A DNA stretch of 64,000 nt from Pseudoalteromonas luteoviolacea H33-S (GTDB lineage Bacteria; Pseudomonadota; Gammaproteobacteria; Enterobacterales; Alteromonadaceae), in NCBI RefSeq assembly GCF_001625695.1, contig NZ_AUXY01000104.1, positions 96,163 through 160,162 of the forward strand, given 5' to 3'. Made by a program: the position numbers and the translations under genes. Numbering within the stretch: position 1 is the stretch's first letter; every line of letters begins with the position of its first letter. The notes beneath the pieces are model-generated. The model saw only the letters and a list, made by a program, of their open reading frames with translations. It had not been told where the DNA came from and searched no databases. Shown here piece after piece: positions 42,606-52,417 of this stretch.

Positions 42606-45491
42606 TTATTTAAATAAATCCTGTGCTTGTATGACTTCAATGTTGTTTGCAGGCACAGACAGCTTATAGCTCTCTACTATCTTGTCTTCATCAAGTAAAG
42701 CCTGTGGCTTGCTGACATTGTACTTCAGCGGTGACACCTGCTCACTAGCAAGACGCTGCTTCATGTCTTCACCGTCACCTGTCACAAACACATAGTGCAT
42801 ATTCTCAGTTTGTAGGTTTTCACGGATCACACGGTTGACGTCATCTAAGCTCAAACTCGCGAGCTGTGAACGCACTAAGCTTACAAACTCATCGGTGTTA
42901 TAGAATTGGCTATCCAATGCATAACCAAGTTGTCTATCCTGACTCGCCACCAGCTGTGGCACATAGTTGTTTAAGAAATTACGCGTTGCTTCAAAGTCTT
43001 TTTCACTCATCCCTTGCTTAATCATCTTATCAAGCTCATAAACCGCGACACGAGTCGCAAAATGCGCGTCATTATTTGAGCGCAGTGGACGTAACCAAAC
43101 TTGGAAGATCTGCTCAGAGCGACCTAAGTTCGCATCAGGCATAGTTTGGTACATGCCGCGTGGGAAGTATTCTATGTAAGCATAATCGCCATAGTTCATG
43201 CCACGAGTCTGACGAATTCGGTCAAATAAGAAAGCGCCTGAATTACGGTGCTCACCAAAGTATGAACGTACTAACCATAACGCAGTCCAATCTTTGCTAC
43301 TGCGAACAGTATCAATTGGGAAACCAAATGATACTGCCGTTGATTTAGCGCTTTTCTCGACTACCGTCGCATGGATCCCTTCTAGCGCAGGCGCATCAGC
43401 AACATTTAAACGCTTTTCTTCACCTTTTGGTAAACGCGTTAAGTCTTGTATCAATTGCGCCTTCAAATCGTCATTTAACGCACCTGTTAGACCTAGATTT
43501 AACTTCGCCTGAGTGAACTGGCTGTGATAGAAATCCTTCACATCTTGCAATGTTAGGGCTTCTAAATCTGACAAATCACCTAAATTAAGACTTTCATAGG
43601 CATGACCTTGATATAACTTATGATAAAGCACCTCTTTACCCAGCTCTTCATCATTGGACGACTTTAAGTCTGAATTAATGTTATCAATCAGTTCTTTTTT
43701 CAGGCGGCTAAAGTCATCTTCTCTAAAGCCTGGATTGAGCAGTTGCTCACCTACTAATGCATACCACTGATGTGCATTATCTTTATGCACACGACCACGC
43801 AATGCAATCATTTCTTTATCTACTTGATGAGCAAAGCTACCCGCTAGCGGGTACATGGCTTTTTGAATTTCTTTATATGACTTAGTTGCACTGCCACCTT
43901 TGGCCAGCATTGCTGCGGTCAAAGCAGCAACCCCTTTTTTCCCTACCGGATCAGCCGCCGCGCCCGTGTAAAATAACCAATTCACGTCAACTAGCGGTGA
44001 ATTTGACGTTTTATCAAGTACAGTAAAGTGCTGCTCTGTAGGGCGGTTTAGCTCATCCGTCAGTGCGTCAAGCGCTACTTCTTTATCAAAACCAGCGATG
44101 TCCGCTTTTGCTGACATGGTGACGGTATTGCGTCCAGAATCAACAAAGTATTTGTTTGCGATGCGGCGAATATCTTCTGGGGTGACTGTGTCTGCCGTTG
44201 CATACATTTGGTTAATAACTTCAGGATCACGTTCAAAGTGCACATAGCTTGCTAGCATAGATGCAATTGCTTTTGATGAGTCTAAATCATTGGCAAAGCT
44301 ATAACGCTTATTTGATTTAAGTGCCGCTAGCTTACCTTCATCTACTAATTCCGTGCGTGCCGTCGCATAAGTACGATTAATTGCATCACGCACGGTCACA
44401 AGGTCTTTTTCGTCTTCGACTTTAACGAACACATGTAAAAGGCCAGGATCTTTTGTTTCTGCATTATAGGTAATCAGTTGTGTCGCAATTTGCTTATCTA
44501 CGACCAACTCTTGATATAACTTGGAGTTTTCTGAGAAGTACAGCTCAGAAATTAAGTCTACTGCAGCGCGATCTTTTTCCGTTGGCTGCCAAGCTGGCCC
44601 TTTGTAAGAGACTAGCAACCAGTGGCCCGGTTGGCCCTCATTGACGACGTGCTGGTATTTTGCTGCTTGCTGCTTTGGCTCGACTGGGATCTCTGCTTGA
44701 TATTCACCACGCTGCCACTCACCCCAGTGCTTTTTCACCATATTTACCGTGGCTTGTGGCTCTACATCACCTACGATGATGATGGTCGCATATTCAGGCT
44801 TATAAAAGCGCTCGAAGAATAAATCCGCATAGGCCATTTGATCTGGCATTGCCTCTATATCTTCAAAAAAGCCCATCGTAGTATGTTTATAGGTGTGCTC
44901 ATCAAACGCCTTTTCACGTACAGCACCTAATAATTTACGAAGTGGATTGGCATTATTTTTAAGATATTCACCTTTTACGGTCAGCGCCTCAGTACGGAAT
45001 TGCTCTTCGCTAAAATGGAGGTTTTGGAAAATATCAGATTGGATCTCTAATACTTTTTCTAAATGCTCTTTAGAAAAGCTTAAATAATAATTGGTGTAGT
45101 CGTTGGTTGTATAAGCGCGGTTATCAACCCCTGAGTTTTTGATGATGTCTTTGTAAATTGCTTCAGGATATTTTTTAGACCCCTTAAACATCATATGTTC
45201 AAAGAAGTGTGCAAAACCTGTTTTGCCATCTTCGATTTCATTGCGCGAACCAACTGATACTGGGATCTGTAAAGATACGACATCAGGATAATCAGTCTTA
45301 ACCACCATCACGCGTAGACCATTATCGAGCTCTTCCAAGACATAGTCTTGAGAAAATACTTTATTTTCAGCTGTATTGACCACAGCTGCAGCATTGCTTT
45401 GTAGACTATTGGTGTTATTTGCGTTATTCGCAGCACAACCACTCAGTGCCAAGGTAACAGCAAGGCTGGTCGCCAAAAGCTTAAATTTCAT
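42606..45491 (-). CDS. M16-family zinc peptidase, lipoprotein, two-domain
   Basis: A 961-residue insulinase-family protease. The inverted zinc motif H-x-x-E-H is HFFEH at 95-99, with a further Glu about 75 residues on in the EALTVKGEY motif. A second, catalytically inactive M16 half occupies roughly 480-900, so a single chain makes the usual clam-shell. The signal peptide MKFKLLATSLAVTLALSGC ends in a lipobox (Cys19), giving a periplasmic or outer-membrane anchored protease. The ATG at 45491 has AGGGA upstream; the longer frame to 45539 is rejected. Family members degrade small peptides. Confidence 0.92.
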   Translation of the reverse strand: MKFKLLATSLAVTLALSGCAANNANNTNSLQSNAAAVVNTAENKVFSQDYVLEELDNGLRVMVVKTDYPDVVSLQIPVSVGSRNEIEDGKTGFAHFFEHMMFKGSKKYPEAIYKDIIKNSGVDNRAYTTNDYTNYYLSFSKEHLEKVLEIQSDIFQNLHFSEEQFRTEALTVKGEYLKNNANPLRKLLGAVREKAFDEHTYKHTTMGFFEDIEAMPDQMAYADLFFERFYKPEYATIIIVGDVEPQATVNMVKKHWGEWQRGEYQAEIPVEPKQQAAKYQHVVNEGQPGHWLLVSYKGPAWQPTEKDRAAVDLISELYFSENSKLYQELVVDKQIATQLITYNAETKDPGLLHVFVKVEDEKDLVTVRDAINRTYATARTELVDEGKLAALKSNKRYSFANDLDSSKAIASMLASYVHFERDPEVINQMYATADTVTPEDIRRIANKYFVDSGRNTVTMSAKADIAGFDKEVALDALTDELNRPTEQHFTVLDKTSNSPLVDVNWLFYTGAAADPVGKKGVAALTAAMLAKGGSATKSYKEIQKAMYPLAGSFAHQVDKEMIALRGRVHKDNAHQWYALVGEQLLNPGFREDDFSRLKKELIDNINSDLKSSNDEELGKEVLYHKLYQGHAYESLNLGDLSDLEALTLQDVKDFYHSQFTQAKLNLGLTGALNDDLKAQLIQDLTRLPKGEEKRLNVADAPALEGIHATVVEKSAKSTAVSFGFPIDTVRSSKDWTALWLVRSYFGEHRNSGAFLFDRIRQTRGMNYGDYAYIEYFPRGMYQTMPDANLGRSEQIFQVWLRPLRSNNDAHFATRVAVYELDKMIKQGMSEKDFEATRNFLNNYVPQLVASQDRQLGYALDSQFYNTDEFVSLVRSQLASLSLDDVNRVIRENLQTENMHYVFVTGDGEDMKQRLASEQVSPLKYNVSKPQALLDEDKIVESYKLSVPANNIEVIQAQDLFK

Positions 45492-45706
45492 ATGTGTCCC
45501 TAAATTTTCATTTTGTCTCTGTATGCCTGTGCAAAGCACAGGTTTATTCCCTGATTATGCCTCAAAGAAAGGAAAAATCTCATATATCACGATAAATGAT
45601 GAAAAAAACTTAACTCGGGTTACATTAAAAATTTGCATCATAATGTTCTTTAATTTCAGTACTTATGAAAAAAAATCATATTTAATGAAGTAAACTCAAT
45701 AAAAAA

Positions 45707-45730
45707 ATCTATCTAGACGTCTAAATGGCT
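45707..45730 (+). promoter_or_regulatory. MetJ-box-like operator (three tandem 8-mers)
   Basis: ATCTATCT-AGACGTCT-AAATGGCT: the middle 8-mer (45715-45722) is the perfect met box AGACGTCT, and the flanking 8-mers match 4 and 5 of 8 positions. MetJ binds arrays of contiguous 8-mers. A candidate -10 (TATATT, 45733-45738) follows, so the operator would cover the -35 area of the gene at 45773. Confidence 0.7.
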
Positions 45731-45772
45731 GCTATATTTACCCTGTAATGATGAATGAGCGGGAATGAGGAC

Positions 45773-46729
45773 ATGGCTTTAACGCTGCAAGAGAAAATAT
45801 TAGACCCTAACCAAGGCGTCTATTTAATTGGTACAACCCCACCTAAACTAGGAACAGACAGCGAACAGCTTCAAACGATTGCCACTAAGCTGTTAAATCG
45901 ATTGCATGAAATCGAGTATGATGGAGTGGTTATTTACGACATTCAGGATGAAAGTAGTCGTACACAGGTGCCAAGACCTTTTCCTTTTAAGCAAACAGTC
46001 GACCCGGTTGAATACAGTAAATTAGTCCGTGATTTATCTAATCTAGACGTGATCACCTATAAAAGTGTTGCACAACGGGACAGAAAAGAGTTCACCCAAT
46101 GGTTGCAGAAAACAAAACAAGACTTTGGCTTGAACAACCTTGTGTTAGTGGGCAGTCCATCTTCAAAAGGCGACGTAAAGTTAGGCTTACCTGAGGCTTA
46201 TCAAACTTTACGTGAGCATACACAAGACTTTTTCTTGGGTGGTGTCACTATCGCTGAGCGCCATGCAAACAAACGCAATGAGCATGAGAGACTAATCGAT
46301 AAAACCACCAAAGGCTGCGAGTATTTCATATCTCAAGCTGTTTATGATGCGCAAGCAACGATTGATTTATTAACCAGTTATGCACGTACTTGCCGTCAGC
46401 AAGGCAATGAACCAAAGCGCATTATTTTGACCTTTACTCCCTGTGGTGGGCAAAAGACACTAGAGTTTATGCAGTGGTTGGGTATCTCAGTGCCAGAAGC
46501 AACTAAATGGCGCATGCTAGATGCTGACAATACACTCAATGAATCAATAAAAATTTGCCGTGAGAATTTAGATTTAATTTTACGAAGTTGCGCGCACTTG
46601 GATATTCCACTTGGCCTAAACATTGAGAGCTTAACCAACCGCAAAGAAGAAATTGATGCCTCTATCAATTTGTATCGCCTACTCAAAGCCACCATGGAAT
46701 TGCAACTGGCAGAGAAGCAAATCGCTTAA
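45773..46729 (+). CDS. Methylenetetrahydrofolate reductase-fold protein (MetF-like)
   Basis: The protein looks like the TIM-barrel methylenetetrahydrofolate reductase family: GTTPPKLGTD at the N-terminus, YDIQDESSR, LVLVGSPSSKGD, FFLGGVTIAERHANKR, EYFISQAVYDAQ (compare the FITQ-x-x-F-D motif of MetF) and ILTFTPCGGQ. It is distinct from canonical MetF in its N-terminus and may be a paralogue acting on a folate or related one-carbon substrate. The start ATG at 45773 has GGGA 8 bases upstream; an in-frame ATG at 45755 is less likely. A MetJ-type operator upstream ties it to methionine metabolism. It ends in a strong terminator. Confidence 0.75.
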   Translation: MALTLQEKILDPNQGVYLIGTTPPKLGTDSEQLQTIATKLLNRLHEIEYDGVVIYDIQDESSRTQVPRPFPFKQTVDPVEYSKLVRDLSNLDVITYKSVAQRDRKEFTQWLQKTKQDFGLNNLVLVGSPSSKGDVKLGLPEAYQTLREHTQDFFLGGVTIAERHANKRNEHERLIDKTTKGCEYFISQAVYDAQATIDLLTSYARTCRQQGNEPKRIILTFTPCGGQKTLEFMQWLGISVPEATKWRMLDADNTLNESIKICRENLDLILRSCAHLDIPLGLNIESLTNRKEEIDASINLYRLLKATMELQLAEKQIA

Positions 46730-46755
46730 TCATTTCAGTACACCATTCATCTCCT

Positions 46756-46782
46756 AAAAAGCCCCAAAATGGGGCTTTTTTT
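46756..46782. terminator. Intrinsic terminator between convergent genes
   Basis: AAAAAGCCCC at 46756-46765 and GGGGCTTTTT at 46771-46780 form a perfect stem with an AAAAT loop and a T-run, serving the MetF-like gene and, by symmetry, the metalloprotease gene on the other strand. Confidence 0.9.
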
Positions 46783-46798
46783 CATGGCGACTCAGCGC

Positions 46799-49225
46799 TT
46801 AAATCGGAGATCCTGGTGGCATGGCCAAAGGCGCATAGTTTGCAGGCCACTTACCTTCTTTTAAGAAATACTGAATATGCTCGCCTAAATAGAGCGAAAA
46901 CGCATCCGCTTTGCTTGGGCTTGAAAACAACGACTGTTCTGTCGTGTCCTGCGCGACTTGTCGCAAATAATAGCGAAGCTGTGCTTGCACCTCTGGTGCA
47001 ACCTTATCGCTCAGACTTAGATCCGCCATACGATAAGCCGTTAAATACTGAACGCGTTGGTTCAACTTTTTCGCCATAGTAGATTTTGCATTCGCTTCAA
47101 ATACATGTGCATGGATCTTTGCCAATACTTCATCACTGCCTAAATAGCGGTCATTGCGCGCATACTGCTGAGCGACGCGATTTAAACGCTCGGCATTCAG
47201 TAATAACTTGAGTGTGTGCTGGGTTGCCATTTCTGGTAATGCCATAGCATCTAACGTCAAACCAGTTCTGCCATGAACACTTTCGCGATTTCTCGACTCA
47301 CCGTAAGCCTTGGGTGGGATCACCGCCAGTACAGACTCAGGAATAATCAGTGACTCAGGAGATAATGTCTCCAACAGTGCCTGCAATGCACCCACTTGCT
47401 GTGTTTTTGCCACAACATGTGCACCTTTTACTTTGTCTTCACCACGTACTTCATAGTCGTAATCAACACCGCCTATCAACTTCACAGCAGACTCAACTTG
47501 ATACCTGTGGAATAAATACAGTGGCACCAACTTTTCTTCTAACTGTGATAAAGCAACGCCTTTTTTGATGTTATTAGGGCCAAATTGAGCCAGTGCTTGT
47601 TGGCGAATGCCCATCACGCGACGCAGTTCAGCTGTTGGGTCTTCACCGTTATCCCACAAGTGTGCCGTCGGGTGAGCACCGCCTTGCGGTCTTGCGTCCG
47701 CATCAGAAATATACGCCAACCCCATGTCGTTGGTCTGCTTGATCACCTGTGCCAGCGCTTGCGCTTCATCTGTGGCACGATAGTCACCATAACCGTATTT
47801 GACCGCTTGAATATCCCAAGCGCCCATACCAGAGGCATAACCTTTGCTCACATCAAGCTGTCCATCATTGGTGAATTGCACCAGTGGGTGCGGATAATCC
47901 ATAACGGATGCGCGGCCATCTGCTGATGCAGCAAAGTTATGAGCAATACCTAAAGTATGACCAATTTCATGTGCACTGAGTTGGCGAATGCGATCCAGCG
48001 CCATATCATGTAGCTTTTTGGTGACTTCATCGCCTTGGATAAAAGGCGCAGCAAGGGCTTCTGCAATGAGAATATCTTGACGCACTCTCAATGACCCTAA
48101 TGTCACATGTCCTTTGATGATTTCACCGCTTAATGGATTGATAATAGATGCACCATACGACCAGCCACGCGTCGCTCTGTGAACCCATTGGATCACGTTA
48201 TAGCGCACATCCATCGGATCTGCATGCTCGGGTAACATTTTCACTTCAAATGCGCCTTTATAACCAGCCGCTTCAAATGCATCATCCCACCAGCGTGCCC
48301 CATCAAGCAATGCGGTTTTTACCGGCTCGGGTACACCGGGATCTAAATAGTAAACAATCGGTTTGACTGGCTCAGACACTTTTGCGGTAGGGTCTTTTTT
48401 CTCTAAGCGATGACGCGGAATATAACGAACATACATCGAGCTTCCTAAAGGTGCCGAGTAATCTTTGTGCTCAATGCTCCAAAACCCTGACTGAGGGTGA
48501 AACTGACGTGGCTGATAGTTTTCATCAGGCAACTCAATAAGTGAATGACGCTGATGCACCGTGATGGCATAAGGATCTGCCACGGCTTGACGCACATGCT
48601 TACCAGGATTGCCGCCTTTAAACGTCAGCACAGCCTCTAACTCGGTGTTTTTTACAAAAGCCTTTGAGCGCTCAGAATAAACCGCGCTGCGACTTGCATC
48701 TAGACTGTAACTACCTTGCTCAGTGGCTTTTAACCGACGCGATACACCATGTACATCAGATAACAGGTAAGGCGTGTAATCAATTAAGACACTGTCATTG
48801 TCCTCAGCAACCACTTTAAAGCCATGCAAGATACTTGATGCAAACGCCTCTTTGACACTTTGCTGCTCGGCATGATTATCTGCACTGGCGCGATAATACG
48901 TATTGTTAGCACGCAACATAACTTTATTACCAAAGCGCTCAAACTGTACCAAATGTGTACCACCCAGCTGACCTCTATCCAACCCGATATCATTGGACCC
49001 AACGCCATAAGGCAAACTGTGCTGTAGTAAAAAAGGCTGTGCAAATTTATCTACATCTAGGTAAATTTTACCGCTGCTTTGATCTGCATAAAATGAGTAA
49101 AACCCAGGGAAATGGTTAAACTTATCAGTAAATTCATCAATAGACTTAATTGCTGCCTGCGCATGCGTTATCATAGGCAGCAACAAAGCCGAAACGAGAT
49201 AAGGGGTAAAGCGTCTCTTAATCAT
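46799..49225 (-). CDS. Secreted zinc-dependent metalloprotease (DUF5117/DUF4953 type)
   Basis: An 808-residue exported metalloprotease. The signal peptide is MIKRRFTPYLVSALLLPMITHAQA. The N-terminal DUF5117-like part (FPGFYSFYADQSSGKIYLDV) is followed by the metzincin motif HEIGHTLGIAH (H419, E420, H423, H429) and a conserved SVMDYPHP after it, the Met-turn. The C-terminal DUF4953 part is helical. The open frame runs upstream to 49366 but the leader has no sense as protein and the ATG at 49225 gives the signal peptide. It is divergent from fbp. Physiological substrates are unknown. Confidence 0.88.
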   Translation of the reverse strand: MIKRRFTPYLVSALLLPMITHAQAAIKSIDEFTDKFNHFPGFYSFYADQSSGKIYLDVDKFAQPFLLQHSLPYGVGSNDIGLDRGQLGGTHLVQFERFGNKVMLRANNTYYRASADNHAEQQSVKEAFASSILHGFKVVAEDNDSVLIDYTPYLLSDVHGVSRRLKATEQGSYSLDASRSAVYSERSKAFVKNTELEAVLTFKGGNPGKHVRQAVADPYAITVHQRHSLIELPDENYQPRQFHPQSGFWSIEHKDYSAPLGSSMYVRYIPRHRLEKKDPTAKVSEPVKPIVYYLDPGVPEPVKTALLDGARWWDDAFEAAGYKGAFEVKMLPEHADPMDVRYNVIQWVHRATRGWSYGASIINPLSGEIIKGHVTLGSLRVRQDILIAEALAAPFIQGDEVTKKLHDMALDRIRQLSAHEIGHTLGIAHNFAASADGRASVMDYPHPLVQFTNDGQLDVSKGYASGMGAWDIQAVKYGYGDYRATDEAQALAQVIKQTNDMGLAYISDADARPQGGAHPTAHLWDNGEDPTAELRRVMGIRQQALAQFGPNNIKKGVALSQLEEKLVPLYLFHRYQVESAVKLIGGVDYDYEVRGEDKVKGAHVVAKTQQVGALQALLETLSPESLIIPESVLAVIPPKAYGESRNRESVHGRTGLTLDAMALPEMATQHTLKLLLNAERLNRVAQQYARNDRYLGSDEVLAKIHAHVFEANAKSTMAKKLNQRVQYLTAYRMADLSLSDKVAPEVQAQLRYYLRQVAQDTTEQSLFSSPSKADAFSLYLGEHIQYFLKEGKWPANYAPLAMPPGSPI

Positions 49226-49386
49226 AATTTTGTCTTTGTTATTTTCATGTTTTGTGATTGTTTTTTGGCTAGTATATAAAATTGTATACAAAAAACAGTG
49301 ATTCAAGACGAAATTCAGCGCAGTTCGCAGTGCCTCTCTCACATTAAAACCACTGCGACCCGACAAACGTTATCAGGATTTAAAAT

Positions 49387-50355
49387 ATGCGTAGATTACC
49401 GCCGGTGTTATTTGAAGATGGATGTTCTAGAGAGTTAGTTTCTCTTATCCGTACTCTTTTGGCCGCTTGTAAAGAGATCTCCTTCCGTGTAGGACAAGGT
49501 GCACTATCAGGTGTGTTAGGTTCTACCCTAGATGAAAACATCCAAGGTGAGACCCAGAAAAAATTAGATGTTTTATCAAATCAGCTAATTAAAGACATCT
49601 TGTTAGAATCTGGCTACGTAAAAGCAATTGCGTCTGAGGAAGAAGACTATACTGTTGCAGGCGATCCAAACGCCAAATACATAGTGTCTTTTGACCCACT
49701 AGATGGCTCTTCAAACACAGATATCAACTCATTAGTTGGCACCATTTTCTCGATTATGGAAGCACCTGAAGGTTCAGATGCAGCTGATCCGGCTATTTTT
49801 ATGCAACCAGGTAAAAACCAAGTTGCGGCTGGCTATGTACTTTATGGTCCTTCAACAACACTCGCTTTGACCACAGGTAAAGGCACACGTATCTTCACAC
49901 TAGATAAAACACACGGCAGCTTCTTGTTAACCGAAGACTTTGCAAAAATCCCTGAAGATACGCAAGAGTTTGCAATTAACGCCTCTAATCAGCGCCATTG
50001 GCAACCTGCGATGAAAAATTACATGGCCGATTTATTAGCAGGCACAGAAGGCCCTAGAGGCAAAAACTTTAACATGCGTTGGATAGCTGCCATGGTTGGC
50101 GATGTGCATCGTGTATTGTGTCGCGGTGGCCTATTTACTTATCCTGCGGATACTAAAAACCCTGAAAAGCCTTACAAGCTAAGATTACTATACGAAGCAA
50201 ACCCAATGGCAATGCTTGTAGAACAAGCTGGCGGCCTAGCACACACAGGTGAGCAACGCATTCTAGACATTGAACCAAATGCAATCCACCAGCGAGTGGC
50301 GGTTATCCTAGGTTCAAAAAATGAAGTTGAAACTTGCTTAAACTATCATAAGTAA
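49387..50355 (+). CDS. fbp: Fructose-1,6-bisphosphatase class 1
   Basis: Fbp hydrolyses fructose 1,6-bisphosphate to fructose 6-phosphate in gluconeogenesis. The metal-binding SEEEDY and DPLDGSSN motifs, the NMRWIAAMVGDVHR region and the substrate motif KLRLLYEANPMA are those of the class 1 enzyme. Length 322 is normal. The ATG has an AGGA Shine-Dalgarno. The convergent genes beyond it encode a sugar ABC importer, so carbon input and gluconeogenesis genes are neighbours, though not in one operon. Confidence 0.95.
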   Translation: MRRLPPVLFEDGCSRELVSLIRTLLAACKEISFRVGQGALSGVLGSTLDENIQGETQKKLDVLSNQLIKDILLESGYVKAIASEEEDYTVAGDPNAKYIVSFDPLDGSSNTDINSLVGTIFSIMEAPEGSDAADPAIFMQPGKNQVAAGYVLYGPSTTLALTTGKGTRIFTLDKTHGSFLLTEDFAKIPEDTQEFAINASNQRHWQPAMKNYMADLLAGTEGPRGKNFNMRWIAAMVGDVHRVLCRGGLFTYPADTKNPEKPYKLRLLYEANPMAMLVEQAGGLAHTGEQRILDIEPNAIHQRVAVILGSKNEVETCLNYHK

Positions 50356-50370
50356 CTTCATCGAATGAGG

Positions 50371-50688
50371 TCATTCTAGCAGCGTTAATAAACGTGTGAG
50401 TTTGGCCTCGTCTATGCCACCCATAACATCTGGATCTGACAGAGCATAAAGACTCCCCTCCAGTTCGTCAACGTTATACTCCTCACGCTGCAATAAAACA
50501 TTCGCCCATAGCTCTAAATCTGCAATACAGATCTCTCCATCAATAGTGCGCTGCAGCACCTGTTTGAAAGTGGCTACCGACAAACTATACATACCGAGCT
50601 GCTGCTTGGCACCTAACATAATAGAGATTGCATCATCACGATGCTCACCAAACTCTGCAAAACAGCTAACCGCCTCTGAATAATTCAC
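50371..50688 (-). CDS. Hypothetical protein, 105 aa, last gene of the sugar ABC operon
   Basis: A small acidic cytoplasmic protein with no signal peptide. The central WANVLLQREEYNVDELEG and a repeated L-x-x-L pattern suggest a small helical fold. I recognise no named family, though short proteins with a similar WAN-x-L-x-x-RE motif are seen in many bacteria. It starts 15 bases after the ABC ATPase gene on the same strand, so it is probably co-transcribed. No role can be assigned. Confidence 0.6.
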   Translation of the reverse strand: MNYSEAVSCFAEFGEHRDDAISIMLGAKQQLGMYSLSVATFKQVLQRTIDGEICIADLELWANVLLQREEYNVDELEGSLYALSDPDVMGGIDEAKLTRLLTLLE

Positions 50689-50702
50689 TCTGTCCCCATT
50701 GA

Positions 50703-51488
50703 TTAACTCGCTTGAGCTATGTCTAGTTCAATACCATTCATATAACCCAGTAATTGTGCCTGACTGACCTCATCTATCGCAACATCAGCAACGCTTTGTC
50801 CTTGAAATAAAATAACGGCACGATCACACAAGGTATCTACTTGTTGTAAATTATGACTGATCAGGATGATGGCTATCCCCTGTGAGCTAAGCAAGCGGAT
50901 CAATGTCACCAAGCGCGCACATTGCTCAGCCCCCAGAGCCGCCGTTGGCTCGTCCATAACAATGATTTCAGCACCAGCATACACAGCTCTTATAATCGCA
51001 ACCGCCTGTTTTTGACCACCAGAGAGTGTATTTACAGGAGCGTTGATATTGATCAGCGGCATGCCAAGTCGCTGCAATAGCTTTTTTGCTTGCCTTGCCA
51101 TGGCTTTTTTATCTAACCAACCTAGCAGCCTTAACATCCTATGTTGATGCAATATTTCGCGATTTAAAAATAAATTTTCAACCACACTGAGCCCTTGTAC
51201 CAATGCTAAATCTTGATGGACGACGGCGATTCCTGCTTGATAAGACGCACTTGGGGAGCATAAAGCGCGCTCAATTTGACCAACTTGGATCTTGCCCTTA
51301 TCAGGCTGAGTTAACCCAGCCAAACACTGCACTAAGGTCGATTTACCTGCTCCATTGTCCCCAAGCAAGGCAACCACTTCACCTCGATTAACCGTAAAGT
51401 TAACCCCGCTAAGCACATTGATACCTTCAAAGCTCTTATACAACCCACGGACTTCTAGGGCCACTTGGTCTAACGCAGTACGCTTCAT
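50703..51488 (-). CDS. Sugar ABC importer, ATP-binding protein (single-domain, FrcA-like)
   Basis: An ABC ATPase of the carbohydrate CUT2 group: Walker A GDNGAGKST, signature LSGGQKQ, Walker B IIVMDEP and the His switch in ILISHN. RbsA/XylG proteins have two such domains (about 500 residues). This protein has only one (261 residues), like FrcA of the fructose FrcBCA importer, so it should act as a homodimer. Its ATG overlaps the stop of the permease gene by 4 bases (ATGA-type coupling). Order in the operon: binding protein, permease, ATPase, 105-aa protein. Confidence 0.9.
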   Translation of the reverse strand: MKRTALDQVALEVRGLYKSFEGINVLSGVNFTVNRGEVVALLGDNGAGKSTLVQCLAGLTQPDKGKIQVGQIERALCSPSASYQAGIAVVHQDLALVQGLSVVENLFLNREILHQHRMLRLLGWLDKKAMARQAKKLLQRLGMPLININAPVNTLSGGQKQAVAIIRAVYAGAEIIVMDEPTAALGAEQCARLVTLIRLLSSQGIAIILISHNLQQVDTLCDRAVILFQGQSVADVAIDEVSQAQLLGYMNGIELDIAQAS

Positions 51489-52417
51489 GATTTTTGTGCC
51501 CTTGTTGTGATGGTCACAGCCACAATTAAAATACCGCCTTTTACCATCATCTGCTCATTACTAGAAAAGCCGCTGAATATTAGCGCATTATTAATACAAC
51601 CGAGCAGCCATACCCCCAGTACAACAGCGAAGATATTGACCTTGCCGCCAAGCAAACTACAACCACCAATGATCACAGCAGCGATAGCGACCATCAAGTC
51701 AGACTCACCAATTGTGTATTTGGCGCTTTGCATTCTTGCCGCATATAGCAGACCAGCAAACGCACAAAACCCGCCACACAATGACATGGCAATCATCCGG
51801 ACTCGAGATACATTTAGCCCCATTTGGTGTGCTAACGATGAGCTTACTCCCACTGCAAATAAATGACGTCCAAAACGAGTTTGGGTCATAATTAACGCAG
51901 CAATCATCACCAGCCCTGCAAGCCACAACAAAAAAATAGGCACACCCAATACTGAGCCATGGCCAAACAGAGTAATAAAATGGGTATGAATAATTGGAAT
52001 AGACTGAAGATCTGAAATTTTCCTTGCAAACCCAGTCAAAACGCCCAACATGCCCAAGGTCACGATTAACGGTGGCAAAGCGAAACGTTCACACAAATAG
52101 CCGTTTATTGCCCCAATACACACGCCTAAAGACAATGCAAATACGACGGCCACCGGCAGGCCATAAAGCGGTAACAAAAAAGCAGCAGCCATACCACAAA
52201 TAACTACAATTGCACCGATTGATAAATCAATATATCCAACAGATAAAGCGAAGCTTAAGCCAATTGCCATGACCGCAACCGGCGCGGTTTGGAGTAAAAT
52301 ATTTAATAGATTTGCCGCCGAAAAGAAAGCCGAGCCGGACAGCGATAATATGAAAATCAACATCGCACTCGTACAAGCATAATATATGAATGTCTGTCTA
52401 TTGAGCTTACTGAGCAT
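51485..52417 (-). CDS. Sugar ABC importer permease (RbsC/FrcC-like)
   Basis: A 310-residue polytopic protein with about 8-10 membrane helices. Family motifs include the N-terminal GLSFALSVGYIDLSIGAIV and the cytoplasmic coupling segment ARMQSAKYTIGESDLMVAIAAVIIGGCSLLGG, characteristic of BPD_transp_2 (CUT2) permeases of ribose, xylose or fructose importers. It overlaps the binding-protein gene by 11 bases and the ATPase gene by 4, indicating one tightly coupled operon. Confidence 0.9.
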   Translation of the reverse strand: MLSKLNRQTFIYYACTSAMLIFILSLSGSAFFSAANLLNILLQTAPVAVMAIGLSFALSVGYIDLSIGAIVVICGMAAAFLLPLYGLPVAVVFALSLGVCIGAINGYLCERFALPPLIVTLGMLGVLTGFARKISDLQSIPIIHTHFITLFGHGSVLGVPIFLLWLAGLVMIAALIMTQTRFGRHLFAVGVSSSLAHQMGLNVSRVRMIAMSLCGGFCAFAGLLYAARMQSAKYTIGESDLMVAIAAVIIGGCSLLGGKVNIFAVVLGVWLLGCINNALIFSGFSSNEQMMVKGGILIVAVTITTRAQKS

